64,000 bases of DNA from Algoriphagus ornithinivorans (GCF_900115305.1 NZ_FOVW01000005.1:186001-250000), one strand, 5' to 3'. Positions 16,821 through 25,882 are shown, numbered from the stretch's first letter. Translations and numbers: made by a program. Notes: generated by a model from the sequence alone, not told the origin.

Positions 16821-17182
16821 GGATCTAGGAAAAACATGGTTGCCTGCTCTCCCACTTCACCTTTGAATCTGATATATGGCTCAATAACAAACTCAATTCC
16901 GTGATTTTTCAGTTTGTCTGCTAATGCATGCCATTCATCCCAAGGCAAAATTGCGCCAAAATGCCTTACGGGTACATTTTTACCGTCTACCTCATTGGTC
17001 TTTGCATTTGCCAACTCATCCGGCTTGATGTGAGCCGAAAGTTGGTGACCAAAGAAGTTGAAATCAATCCATTTATCGGTACTTCTACCGATATCGCATC
17101 CCAGTAAATCGCCGTAGAATTTTCTGGTTTCTTCTATATCCCGAATAGGGAAAGCCAGGTGAAAGGGTTTAAATTGGCTCAT
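16760..17182 (-). CDS. VOC (glyoxalase/bleomycin-resistance fold) family protein
   Basis: A 140-residue vicinal-oxygen-chelate protein: two beta-alpha-beta-beta-beta modules beginning [22 protein letters not shown] and ending [15 protein letters not shown]. His8, Glu and the final Glu of LEFK are candidate metal ligands. Members include glyoxalases, dioxygenases and resistance proteins, so the reaction is unknown. It is the first gene of the minus-strand operon with the AONS-like enzyme, the SxxK hydrolase and a small membrane protein. Confidence 0.85.
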   Translation of the reverse strand: MSQFKPFHLAFPIRDIEETRKFYGDLLGCDIGRSTDKWIDFNFFGHQLSAHIKPDELANAKTNEVDGKNVPVRHFGAILPWDEWHALADKLKNHGIEFVIEPYIRFKGEVGEQATMFFLDPCGNALEFKSFQDESQIFAK

Positions 17183-17222
17183 AATGTGTACTTTCGTTCA
17201 TTAATTTTTATACCCTAAAGAT

Positions 17223-18125
17223 ATGGCAAAAAAGAAGAAAGTTTCACTGGTTTTGAGTAGCGGTGGAGCTAGAGGATTAGCGCATGTGGGGGTGATTGAA
17301 GAGTTGGAAAAAAGAAATTATGAAATTGCTGAAATAGCAGGTTGCTCTGCCGGAGCTTTGGTGGGGGGCATGTATGCAGCAGGCAAGATGGAGGATTTTA
17401 AAAATTGGATCTGCAATCTGGACCGGATTGATGTTTTTTCTTTGATGGATTTTACCTTTTCCAGTCGTGGATTTATCAAAGGAGAAAAAGTCTTTTCGGC
17501 TCTGAAAAATGTGGTGGAGGATTGTCAGATTGAAGATTTGAGTCTTCCCTTTTCATGCAATGCTGTGGAGGTTCATTCAGGAAAGGAAGTCATTTTTAAT
17601 AGCGGAAGTTTGTATACGGCCATAAGAGCTTCCGGAAGCATTCCTTCAGTTTTCGTTCCTGCGGTAGTCGAAAAGCAGATTTTGATAGATGGAGGAGTTT
17701 TAAATCCTATTCCCCTTTCACTGATTAAAAAGCGGGAAGACACCATTTTGATGATTGTGGATGTGAATGGATTGGATCAGGATTATGTTGCCCCTCCTAA
17801 AAAGGATGCTGAAGGCAACCGTTTTATCACCTTGCCAGCTTGGTTGAGAGAGTATAAGGATAAGATGAGTCAGTTTTTCCCGGAAGAAAAGCCTGAAGAT
17901 AAAGAAATCAGCTACTCTACGCTCAATTTGGTCAAACGCTCTTTCGACTTGCTTCAGGATAGGTTTTGTGAACTCCTTTTGGAAAAACATGATGTGGATA
18001 TTCAGGTGAAAGTGGCCAGAAAGCAAGCCGGAACCCTGGAGTTTCACCGCTCTGCAGAACTGATTGAAATTGGAAGAAAAAAGGCCCAAAAGGCTTTAGA
18101 TGATTGGGAGCATGGAAATCAATGA
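17223..18125 (+). CDS. Patatin-like phospholipase
   Basis: A 300-residue patatin-fold lipid acyl hydrolase. The oxyanion loop is SSGGARGLAHVGV, the nucleophile Ser42 sits in the GCSAG elbow and the partner Asp156 in the DGG motif (LIDGGVLNPIP), so the catalytic dyad is complete. There is no signal peptide and no outer-membrane barrel, so this is the short cytoplasmic RssA-like type. The 3' end overlaps the next gene by 14 bp if that gene starts at 18112. Confidence 0.9.
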   Translation: MAKKKKVSLVLSSGGARGLAHVGVIEELEKRNYEIAEIAGCSAGALVGGMYAAGKMEDFKNWICNLDRIDVFSLMDFTFSSRGFIKGEKVFSALKNVVEDCQIEDLSLPFSCNAVEVHSGKEVIFNSGSLYTAIRASGSIPSVFVPAVVEKQILIDGGVLNPIPLSLIKKREDTILMIVDVNGLDQDYVAPPKKDAEGNRFITLPAWLREYKDKMSQFFPEEKPEDKEISYSTLNLVKRSFDLLQDRFCELLLEKHDVDIQVKVARKQAGTLEFHRSAELIEIGRKKAQKALDDWEHGNQ

Positions 18126-18726
18126 GCTAAATCGTTTATTGGGGAATGTGGATATCTACCTACTGGATCAGATATTGAAAGGTAGATTTACCAAGGAAAT
18201 GAAAATTTTGGATGCGGGTTGTGGGGAGGGCAGAAATACAGCCTACTTCGTCAATCAGGGATATCAGATTTTCGGAATTGACCCTGATGAGTTAGCGATT
18301 CAGTATTGTCGCTTTCAGTCAAAAAGTTTAAAGAATGAGTATGATGCCCATCGATTTCAAATTGGGAGACTGGAAGAAATTCCTTTTCACGCGGAGGCAT
18401 TTGATGTAGTGATTTGTTCAGCTGTTTTACATTTTGCCAAAAATGTGGATAACTTCAGGCAAATGATTTCCGAAATTCATCGGGTTCTAAAGCCCGGTGG
18501 GATTCTCTGGTTTAGAATGTGTACTGGCTTTGGGGGAATTCTAGATTCCGCCAAGGAAATAGGAAATGGGGTTTTTGAATTGCCAGACGGATCAGAGCGA
18601 TTTGTTTTGCAGGCTAAGGAATTGGAACAAGTACTTGACTTAGGCTTTGAATATGTGGAGGCCCCCAAAACTGTTTTGGTCTTAAATCAGCGGGAAATGG
18701 GAGTTTTTATCATGCGAAAAATATAA
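18112..18726 (+). CDS. Class I SAM-dependent methyltransferase
   Basis: A methyltransferase of about 204 residues with the SAM-binding motif MKILDAGCGEGRNTAYFV, an acidic residue after the second strand (IFGIDPDE) and the post-motif FDVVICSAVLHFA plus HRVLKPGGILWFRM. The substrate is unknown. An in-frame ATG at 18100 is possible, but the ATG at 18112 gives the shorter overlap with the patatin gene. A perfect DnaA box (18444) lies inside. The three plus-strand genes from patatin to the TRIC-like channel are closely packed. Confidence 0.85.
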   Translation: MEINELNRLLGNVDIYLLDQILKGRFTKEMKILDAGCGEGRNTAYFVNQGYQIFGIDPDELAIQYCRFQSKSLKNEYDAHRFQIGRLEEIPFHAEAFDVVICSAVLHFAKNVDNFRQMISEIHRVLKPGGILWFRMCTGFGGILDSAKEIGNGVFELPDGSERFVLQAKELEQVLDLGFEYVEAPKTVLVLNQREMGVFIMRKI

Positions 18727-18742
18727 TTGGAAACAATATAAA

Positions 18743-19345
18743 ATGACGCTTCAATACGTTCTTGAACTTGTAGGAACTTTTGTTTTTGCCATTTCCGGTG
18801 CTTTGGCAATTCGGGAGAGAGAGCATGATCTTTTTGGAGCAGGGTTTACAGGTTTCATCACTGCTATCGGTGGAGGAACATTGAGAGATATTTTATTGGA
18901 TTCCTATCCTCTAGTCTGGATTGGGGATATCCATTTTTTATATGCGATTATGCTAGGGGTATTGGCAGCATTTATTTTTCCTGATTTCCTAAGTAGACTC
19001 CGAAAGACTTTTTTCCTTTTTGATACCTTGGGGATAGGTTTTTTTACCGTTTTAGGTGTGGAAAAAGCCTTGAGTTTGGGAGTCAGACCTGAAATCGCAG
19101 CCATCATGGGAATGTTTACTGCGGTGATGGGCGGAGTGATCAGAGATACTTTAACCAATGAAACTCCGGTTCTTTTTAGGAAAGAAATTTACGCTTCAGC
19201 TTGCCTTGCGGGTGCCGTTTTATATGTTGGCTTGAATTATTGGGGATTGGAGAGGGATTACAATTTGCTGATTTCCATGTCTTTGGTAATCAGTATTCGC
19301 TTGATTGCGATGAAGTATAAATTGAGCTTACCAAGGCTGGATTGA
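18743..19345 (+). CDS. TRIC/UPF0126 (YicG-like) membrane protein
   Basis: A 200-residue protein with seven predicted membrane helices made of two homologous three-helix repeats. Each repeat has the glycine-rich family motif: TAIGGGTLRDILL in the first and AVMGGVIRDTLTNE in the second. Prokaryotic members are potassium-permeable trimeric channels related to animal TRIC channels, and some have been reported to transport glycine. It begins 16 bp after the methyltransferase stop. The repeat-rich non-coding block follows it. Confidence 0.92.
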   Translation: MTLQYVLELVGTFVFAISGALAIREREHDLFGAGFTGFITAIGGGTLRDILLDSYPLVWIGDIHFLYAIMLGVLAAFIFPDFLSRLRKTFFLFDTLGIGFFTVLGVEKALSLGVRPEIAAIMGMFTAVMGGVIRDTLTNETPVLFRKEIYASACLAGAVLYVGLNYWGLERDYNLLISMSLVISIRLIAMKYKLSLPRLD

Positions 19346-20111
19346 GGGTTGATGTGTAAGTGTGTAATTGATTAATCGAGTAATTGAAGAGAATCGCTGG
19401 TTGAGGTTGGCGACACTTCATTATTCATCATTGTGTGTTCGATGTTCGATATTTTTTGATCTCCCGCAAAGTAGCAGAGAGGCAAAGAGTTTTTAAAGCT
19501 ATGTTTTCTATCATTTCTATGCGGTGGAAAATTGTCGTTGAACTGGAGTAGTTAAGAGTTATTGGTTATTGAGTTATTTTCAAACCAAGTTTTCACTCTT
19601 GTTTAAACCTATGTGCGCTATTGTGAATCCTATGTGGTTTAAAATTTTCTCTTCAGAGGCACAGCGACGCAGCGGTTTAGATCTTCCCGCAAAGTAGCAG
19701 AGAGGCAAAGAGTTTTTAAAGTTATGTTTTCTATCATTCCTATGCGGTGGAAAATTGTCGTTGAACTTGAGTAGTTAAGAGTTAATGGTTATTGAGTTAT
19801 TTTCAAACCAAGTTTTCACCCTTGTTTAAATCTATGTGTGCTATTGTGAATCTTATGTAGTTTAAAAATTTCTCGCAGAGGCGCAGCGACGCAGCGGTTT
19901 TATATCCCGCAAAGTAGCAGAGAGGCAAAGAGATTCTAAAGCTATGTTTCCTATCATTCCTATGCGGTTAAAAACTGCTCGCAGAGGCACAGCGGTGCAG
20001 CGGTTTGGATCTCCCGCAAAGGAGCAGAGAAGCTAAGAGTTTTTAAAGCTATGTTTTCTATCATTCCTATGAGGTTTATAAAAGAATCTCTTCGCAGCTC
20101 ATCAAAAGGTT
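19346..20111. repeat. Non-coding region with four tandem copies of an intergenic repeat
   Basis: No gene is visible. The first 110 bp are unique AT-rich sequence. Then come four head-to-tail units: 19458-19679 (222 bp), 19680-19901 (222 bp), 19902-20007 (106 bp) and 20008-20111 (104 bp). Units 1 and 2 are nearly identical; units 3 and 4 lack an internal stretch of about 115 bp. Each unit opens with CCCGCAAAGTAGCAGAGAGG and units 1-3 close with a segment like GCAGAGGCGCAGCGACGC. Both ends show an 8-bp period of the form CGCARAGN. The block stops at the stop codon of the last lipoprotein-array gene. Confidence 0.85.
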
Positions 20112-21272
20112 TTATTCTGAAATACTTGGCTTAATTCTCACAAAAGCCACTTCATCATCTACATTTAAGAAACTATAAAGCATGCCATCTCTGACAAAAG
20201 ATTTATAAGCAATTTGATAATCCTGCGGCAGCAGAACTTCTGACACCTGATCAAATTCCTTATTGAAAGCTGTCAACACAGTTTTAAAAACAATGGAATC
20301 TCCCACCATTTTATCCATTTCCGAAGATAATCTCCAATAGAGGCTATTCTTTTTGTCAAACATCAGAGGGCCGTATTTCACATACTTTTTAGTTTCCGTG
20401 GCAAGTCGCTCATACTCCTCTTGACTTTCCACTCGCTTTGGGAAATTAATTTTTGCCTCTTGACTTGTGAATTGGCTTTCGTAGGATTTGGATGTCAAAG
20501 AGTCGGTTTTCCAGTTGTAAAACTTCAATTCATTTTTGGACCTAGTAGAGAGAATCAATGTGTCATTTTTTACCTGAAGAAGATAAGAATCTAAGATAGC
20601 TCCCATGGGATAGTCTGGATATTCCGGCAAGTAAAGGCTGGTTCTAAATTTTTCCATCTTGGGAATAAATTCCAGAGGCCGATATTGAAATTTTTTATTT
20701 TCCAAGTCAAAAATCACCATGCCAAGTGGTGCGCTTTCCAGTTTCTTGTCTGCATAAAGCGCAATGAGTGTTTCACCATCCTCCGATAATGCCTCGTTGA
20801 GATCGACTCTTAAATCTTCAGGAAGCTTCTCTCCCTCAAAATCATGGTTAGCATAATTCAAATTTCCAAGTTTGGTTCCTTCCAAATCAAAATGGTACAG
20901 GTCGTAATTATCCGACAGGTAAATAGTTCCATCTTCCATGGCATAAACCTTGTTGAAATAGGAATGTCGTATGGAATTAGGGCCGTCTAAGTAAAATGGA
21001 ATTTCCCTTTCAAGCTGAAGCTTTTCCAGATTGATGATTTCCAATCCGGGCTCTTTGGCTCCGGTTTGAAAGTTATACAAGTATTTTTCATCCTTTGATA
21101 GGTCTGAACTGGTCAAGCTCCAGTTTACATGGATAAACTGATCGCCAGCATCGACCATAACCGTGTCGAGGCTGTAGCTAATTTCTAGCTCTCTAGCTTT
21201 TTCCTTATTAGAATCTTTCTGACTGCAGGAAAAAGTCACAAAAAGGATCGCTGCAAAAAGTAATTTTTTCAT
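20112..21272 (-). CDS. DUF4221-like lipoprotein, array member 8 (last gene of the operon)
   Basis: A 386-residue lipoprotein (lipobox FSC, Cys16) with the shared array pattern: LDTVMVDAGDQFIHVNW near the N-terminus, a variant of the EGPNGIG turn (LDGPNSIRHSY) and a C-terminal block ending NVDDEVAFVRIKP. The regularly spaced beta-strand segments suggest a beta-propeller on the periplasmic side of a membrane. I recall this family as DUF4221, found in Bacteroidota, with no known function. It belongs to subgroup A with the next two genes. Its start overlaps the preceding gene by 4 bp (ATGA), and it ends where the tandem repeat block begins. Confidence 0.8.
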   Translation of the reverse strand: MKKLLFAAILFVTFSCSQKDSNKEKARELEISYSLDTVMVDAGDQFIHVNWSLTSSDLSKDEKYLYNFQTGAKEPGLEIINLEKLQLEREIPFYLDGPNSIRHSYFNKVYAMEDGTIYLSDNYDLYHFDLEGTKLGNLNYANHDFEGEKLPEDLRVDLNEALSEDGETLIALYADKKLESAPLGMVIFDLENKKFQYRPLEFIPKMEKFRTSLYLPEYPDYPMGAILDSYLLQVKNDTLILSTRSKNELKFYNWKTDSLTSKSYESQFTSQEAKINFPKRVESQEEYERLATETKKYVKYGPLMFDKKNSLYWRLSSEMDKMVGDSIVFKTVLTAFNKEFDQVSEVLLPQDYQIAYKSFVRDGMLYSFLNVDDEVAFVRIKPSISE

Positions 21273-22420
21273 TTTATTTCTGGTTTAAATCTTACAAAAG
21301 CCACTTCATCGTCAATATTTAGAAATTGCCAATACATTCCCTGTGAGATCAGCGGAGCACCTAGAATCCTCCAATTTTCTGGAAGACTCACTTCCCCTTT
21401 TTGATTTAAGTATTGATCAAAAAAGGTTAATGTTACGTTGTCTGTGCTTTCATCTTCCTCATTAATCTCCATTTGATTAGTAAGTCTCCAGTATTTTTTG
21501 GTTTGCTGATCCCAAACAAACTTGCGAAATGAAACCTGTTTCCAAATTTCCCGAATTGCCTCTCGTGCTTCAAAACTTGATCTGGCCTCTGTAGAATATT
21601 TGAGCTCAATTTCATTAGCAGTAATAGAAGAGGAAAAAGTTAGATGGGAGTAAGTTCCTGATGAAATATCAACTTTGTAAACTTCATTGAAAGCTGAAGA
21701 GGAAACTAAAAGTTGATCGGAGCTTTGAGTCAAAAAAATAGGCAATACATAGATATATGGATATTTAGCATATGGCTCTTTTTCAGTTTTTATTTCAAAC
21801 TTTTTGAGTTCTTGAAAAAGAGGTAATTCAACCTTTCGTAAACCCATTTTATCAAGATCAATCAGGGCTAAACCCAATCTAGAGGACGGTTCATTTGATT
21901 TACCATAAAAAGTGAATAAAGATTTACCATCTTCGGATATGATTCCTTCATATTTGATTTCTTCATCTTCTTCCAATCTATCTCCTTTTAGGTTTTCAGC
22001 TGAAAATCTAAACTTCTCTACAGATTTTCTGTCGGCTGAAAGCTTCGAAATAACATCCCATGCAAAAATGAAAATCTCACCATTTTCCAAAACCTGAACT
22101 TTATCATAAAAATTGTAAGCACCGATGCCTACAGGTCCTTCCCTTTCCATAGGGATAATCCCATTCAGTTTCAGTATGCTAAGGTCAATAACTTCAAGAT
22201 GGGGTACTTTTTGATTCAAATTATATAAAGTCTTTCCATTCTTGGAAAGGTATGATCTCCCTAGCGCTTCTGACAAATAAAGAAATTGATCGCCAGCATC
22301 AATGATGACTGTGTCGATGTTGTAGGAGATTTCTTCTGAAATATCTTGATTGTTAGAATCGATTTTTCCTCCACAGGAAAAGAGACCAACTAAAAATAAA
22401 TTGAAGAGTAATCTTCTCAT
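21269..22420 (-). CDS. DUF4221-like lipoprotein, array member 7
   Basis: A 383-residue lipoprotein (lipobox LFSC, Cys16). Array motifs are IDTVIIDAGDQFLYLSE, EREGPVGIGAYNFYDK and a C-terminal NIDDEVAFVRFKPEIK. The charged, strand-rich body is slightly more acidic than its neighbours. It belongs to subgroup A by its C-terminus and by the DAGDQF motif. Both junctions are 4-bp ATGA overlaps, which indicates translational coupling and shows that the junction was copied along with the gene. Function unknown. Confidence 0.8.
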   Translation of the reverse strand: MRRLLFNLFLVGLFSCGGKIDSNNQDISEEISYNIDTVIIDAGDQFLYLSEALGRSYLSKNGKTLYNLNQKVPHLEVIDLSILKLNGIIPMEREGPVGIGAYNFYDKVQVLENGEIFIFAWDVISKLSADRKSVEKFRFSAENLKGDRLEEDEEIKYEGIISEDGKSLFTFYGKSNEPSSRLGLALIDLDKMGLRKVELPLFQELKKFEIKTEKEPYAKYPYIYVLPIFLTQSSDQLLVSSSAFNEVYKVDISSGTYSHLTFSSSITANEIELKYSTEARSSFEAREAIREIWKQVSFRKFVWDQQTKKYWRLTNQMEINEEDESTDNVTLTFFDQYLNQKGEVSLPENWRILGAPLISQGMYWQFLNIDDEVAFVRFKPEIK

Positions 22421-23562
22421 TTAATCTCTGGTTTTACTCTTACAAAAGTTACCTCATCGTCAATATTTAAAAACTTCCACAACCTTCCTTCAAGATAAAA
22501 TCCAGGTTCGAAAAACAAGATTCCCTCAGGTAAAAGTGTTTCGCCAACCTGATTTATCTCCAAATCAAAAGCTGTCAGGATATGCTTATAAATTATGGTA
22601 TCCCCAGCAGTCATCCGCTCCAGATCACGATGAACTCTCCAAAATTTATTCTGTTCAGTATCATGGATCAATCTACCAAAACTGACCTCTTTGTTTTTTT
22701 CCTTCATCGCTGCTCTAAATTCCTCCTGAGAACTCGCCTGCATTGGGAAATTTCCTTTTTTGCTATTAGAACTCAACTTGCTCTCATAGCTTTGACTGAT
22801 TAGGCTGTCTTGCTCCAAGTTCCATTGCCAGATTTGATTTTTTGAACTGGTAGTGATCAGAATTTTGTCATCGAGCACTCTAACGCGGTTTTGCTCAGGC
22901 GCTTTCGCCATTCCTCCTCCATTCATCTCAAAACTGATTTCAAAGTCTGAGGTAAATTGCAAAAAGTCAGATGGAAATAAGCGAAGCGATTGATCACTTA
23001 AGTCGATTTTTACCAAACCAAGAATTTTGCTGTCAAAACCTTGGGTGCCATAAAAACCATAAAATCGTTTGCCATCTTGGGTATCCAAACTGGACATATT
23101 TATTTCTTCCTCCTCAGCCAATTGATCCCCTTGCCATTCAATTTCGCCCAATTTGTGAGTAGTGATCTTTTCACCGGAATTAGCCACATGATGGATGCCT
23201 ACAAAGTCATAAAAAAGCACACTTTCATCCGGAAGGACTTGGATGCGCATGATAAAGCCGCCTCCAATTCCATTGGGCCCTTCTTTCTCGTATTGACGAA
23301 CCTCTTTCAATTTTAGGTTCTCCAAGTCTATAATTTCCATGACCATCTCCTGATTATTGAAATTGTAGAGGAGTTTTCGCTCTTTATCCAAATCGGACAT
23401 ACTCAGACCATAGCGTACAAAAAAGAAGTGATCCCCAGCATCCACCATTACAGTGTCGATTTCGTAGGAGATGTCTAGATTTTGATTGGCACTGGATTTA
23501 TCAGGATCTCCTCCACAGGAAATCAGGAAAAGCAACAAAAAGTAAATAGGTAGTTTTTTCAT
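22417..23562 (-). CDS. DUF4221-like lipoprotein, array member 6
   Basis: A 381-residue lipoprotein (lipobox LISC, Cys16) with IDTVMVDAGDHFFFVRYG, the canonical KEGPNGIGGGF turn and the C-terminus NIDDEVTFVRVKPEIK. It is the first gene of subgroup A in transcription order and starts 10 bp after member 5. The 4-bp overlap with member 7 is downstream. Sequence between the motifs diverges strongly from subgroup B, so the split between subgroups is older than the split inside them. No function can be assigned. Confidence 0.8.
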   Translation of the reverse strand: MKKLPIYFLLLFLISCGGDPDKSSANQNLDISYEIDTVMVDAGDHFFFVRYGLSMSDLDKERKLLYNFNNQEMVMEIIDLENLKLKEVRQYEKEGPNGIGGGFIMRIQVLPDESVLFYDFVGIHHVANSGEKITTHKLGEIEWQGDQLAEEEEINMSSLDTQDGKRFYGFYGTQGFDSKILGLVKIDLSDQSLRLFPSDFLQFTSDFEISFEMNGGGMAKAPEQNRVRVLDDKILITTSSKNQIWQWNLEQDSLISQSYESKLSSNSKKGNFPMQASSQEEFRAAMKEKNKEVSFGRLIHDTEQNKFWRVHRDLERMTAGDTIIYKHILTAFDLEINQVGETLLPEGILFFEPGFYLEGRLWKFLNIDDEVTFVRVKPEIK

Positions 23563-23572
23563 AATAGTTAGG

Positions 23573-24721
23573 TTAAAATTTAAAATCCATCACCGCAAAG
23601 CCCAACTCATCATTCACATTGACATAGGACCAGAGCTTGCCGTCTTTGAAGAAGGTGAATTCTGGAACATTGCTAAATTCGGGTAAGTACTTTTCTCCTA
23701 ATAAGGCTAATTCGTCATCATAAACAAATAGATATACATCGGCGCTTCGGTACCAGTTGCCTTCAGAATCCTTAATCCGTTTATAGGCAAACCTAAAAAA
23801 CTGTTTTCGCTGATCATCCCAAATCAATTCTTTGAAAGCAACCTGGTTGATTTGTTTCTCTGCCGCATCTTCAAATGCTTTCTCATCGGTAAATAAATTA
23901 CTTTCAAAATCTCCCGTTTTTTTCCTTGGGACTAGCTTGTGATTAAATTCAACTAATATCAAGGAGTCTTTGGCATAATCATACACATAGGTATCAGAAG
24001 TAACCGAACTGGTAATAAAAAGCTTTTCATGCAGGGTATTTAACCAAATATTTTCCCCTGTACTCGAAACCCTTTTTGGTTGTTGAAGGAGTAGTGTAAA
24101 TTTTACCGCCTGGTGCATGCTGGGCAATTCTATACTTTTCCCCGTTTTGGAATTTGGGTCAATGACCAAGAGCCTGACTTCAGTCTGAGTGGCACTTAAT
24201 CTAGTCAAAGCAAACATTTGCTCCTCATCATGAGATAAAGTGACTCTACTGGTGATTAAGCCTTCCTCTTGGACTCCCAATCCCTCAATTTCTCTAAAAT
24301 TGAATTTTAAGCTTTTTTCCTTTTGCCCATTTTTGGTAAAAATCCCAACATTTATACCTGGAGAGGTAATTAAAAAGCGATCGTTTTGAAGGGAATTAAT
24401 TTTTGGTGGATTAAATCCAATGGAATTTGGGCCTTCTTTGGAGAATGGGTAAACAGCAACCATTTCCAATCTGTCCAAGTCTATTTCATAGATTACCGTC
24501 TTTCTCATATCAAAAAAGTAAAACGTTTTAGTATCCAATGAAAGCGCGGAATTATGCACTCCAAACCCTAAATCAAAAATTTCATCTTTCGGGTCTACTA
24601 GTACGGTATCAATTGTAAAAGTCAGGTTTTCAAGCACATTCCCAGAATTGGGGTTTTTAGAAGAATTGCCCCCACAGGCCAAAACCAAAGAAAGAAAAAG
24701 TAGTAGGCTTATTTTTCGCAT
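23573..24721 (-). CDS. DUF4221-like lipoprotein, array member 5
   Basis: A 382-residue lipoprotein (lipobox VLAC, Cys16). It shows IDTVLVDPKDEIFDLGFG, SKEGPNSIGFN and the subgroup B C-terminus NDELGFAVMDFKF. The last 70 bp of the gene are nearly identical to those of members 3 and 4, including synonymous positions. It starts 4 bp after member 4. The Lys-Asp pair in place of Gly-Asp in the DTVxVDxGD motif is a local change. Function unknown. Confidence 0.8.
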   Translation of the reverse strand: MRKISLLLFLSLVLACGGNSSKNPNSGNVLENLTFTIDTVLVDPKDEIFDLGFGVHNSALSLDTKTFYFFDMRKTVIYEIDLDRLEMVAVYPFSKEGPNSIGFNPPKINSLQNDRFLITSPGINVGIFTKNGQKEKSLKFNFREIEGLGVQEEGLITSRVTLSHDEEQMFALTRLSATQTEVRLLVIDPNSKTGKSIELPSMHQAVKFTLLLQQPKRVSSTGENIWLNTLHEKLFITSSVTSDTYVYDYAKDSLILVEFNHKLVPRKKTGDFESNLFTDEKAFEDAAEKQINQVAFKELIWDDQRKQFFRFAYKRIKDSEGNWYRSADVYLFVYDDELALLGEKYLPEFSNVPEFTFFKDGKLWSYVNVNDELGFAVMDFKF

Positions 24722-24725
24722 CTTT

Positions 24726-25862
24726 TTAAAACTTAAAATCCATCACCGCAAAACCCAACTCATCATTCACATTGATATAAGACCAGAGTTTGCCGTCTTT
24801 GAAAAAATAACCTCTTATGAAATCTGTAACCCCATTGAGTTTGCTTTCACCAACCAACTCGTAGTCTTTATTATAGGCTAATAAATAATAGGTGTATTCA
24901 TTAGGATCATTTCGAGTTTCTCCCATTTTGACCTGCGAGGCTAGTCTGAAAAAAAGATTCTTTTTAGAGTCCCACATCAATTTTTGATAAATGATCTGAG
25001 AATTGATTTTTGCCATTTCCTGCCTAAATGCTTTTTCGGTTGTCAGGTTTTGCGTGACTTCTCCACTAAGTCGATTGGGAATCATTTGATGTGTGACTTT
25101 TATCAAGCGCAAACTGTCTGCATCCAGGTCATATTCATAAAAATCTCCCATGGCTGAAGTGGATATCAAGAGTTTGTTTTGATGATTGAAGAGATAAACG
25201 GGTTGACCTGAAGACATATAGTTTCCGTTTTCATTTGCCAAAAGAGTGTATTTCCGAACTATTTCCATTTCTGGAAGAGCAACTGTTCTGGCGGTTTGAT
25301 TTTTTACATCAATGATTACCAATTCAGGATTATTAATTTCTTCACCTGTTGGCCAAGAGTAAAAAAGGTTTCTTTTAAAATCGTAAATGGAATTTCCATA
25401 TAAGGCAAAAAAGTTTTCGGCAAGTTGGGAGTCAATTTCCTTTGGAGTCACTTTGAGATTTTTTTGCTTCTTCCCCGATTTGTCATAAATGCCGATTTGA
25501 GGAACACCCAAAACATAAACTTCCTCATTGGGACCTATTGACACTTGGGCCACAAAGTTGCCGACTCCATCAGGTCCTTCGGTTTCGAATTCAGTTTTTT
25601 GGGTTAATGTCATCGCTTCCAAATCCACCTCGACTAAAGCAGGAGGACTGTTTTCAAAAAAGAAAAAGCCATTGTCGGTCAAGTCGAAGGTTCGGATTCC
25701 AAAGCCAAGGTTTAAAAGTTCATCTCCCGAGTCCACCAATATTGTATCAACTGTGAAGGTGAGATTTTCAAGGATATTGCTTTGCTCAATTTTTTCGCTG
25801 GATTTCTCCTGGCAAGAAAAAATTATGGAGACAAAAAAAAGGAATAAAAGCTGTCTTATCAT
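24726..25862 (-). CDS. DUF4221-like lipoprotein, array member 4
   Basis: A lipoprotein of about 378 residues. The Met at 25862 gives a standard signal (MIRQLLFLFFVSIIFSC); an in-frame ATG at 25877 would add five residues. Motifs are VDTILVDSGDELLNLGFG, ETEGPDGVGNFV and the same NDELGFAVMDFKF end as members 3 and 5. It is separated by 20 bp from member 3 with the chosen start. Subgroup B. The shared motif set and similar length across the array mean the fold is conserved while the loop sequences have changed. Function unknown. Confidence 0.8.
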   Translation of the reverse strand: MIRQLLFLFFVSIIFSCQEKSSEKIEQSNILENLTFTVDTILVDSGDELLNLGFGIRTFDLTDNGFFFFENSPPALVEVDLEAMTLTQKTEFETEGPDGVGNFVAQVSIGPNEEVYVLGVPQIGIYDKSGKKQKNLKVTPKEIDSQLAENFFALYGNSIYDFKRNLFYSWPTGEEINNPELVIIDVKNQTARTVALPEMEIVRKYTLLANENGNYMSSGQPVYLFNHQNKLLISTSAMGDFYEYDLDADSLRLIKVTHQMIPNRLSGEVTQNLTTEKAFRQEMAKINSQIIYQKLMWDSKKNLFFRLASQVKMGETRNDPNEYTYYLLAYNKDYELVGESKLNGVTDFIRGYFFKDGKLWSYINVNDELGFAVMDFKF

Positions 25863-25882
25863 GAGTTTATAATTCATTGAGA

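Larger units (their letters stand above)
3522..18452. other. Region enriched in perfect DnaA boxes (TTATCCACA)
   Basis: Fourteen perfect 9-mers occur here. TTATCCACA reads on the plus strand at 6591, 6791, 11236, 14129, 15098, 15323 and 15392, and on the minus strand at 3522, 9563, 10035, 10595, 11322, 14177 and 18444. Only one more (43624, minus) was found in the other 49 kb. Most lie within coding sequence, in different frames and both orientations, so codon usage does not explain them. They do not form a compact origin-like cluster. Known roles of dispersed boxes are DnaA titration and origin proximity; which applies here is inference. Confidence 0.7.

Noticed and set aside
19458..20111. 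A CRISPR array
   Set aside because: Units are 222 or about 105 bp and nearly alike throughout; there are no short repeats with unique spacers and no cas genes nearby.
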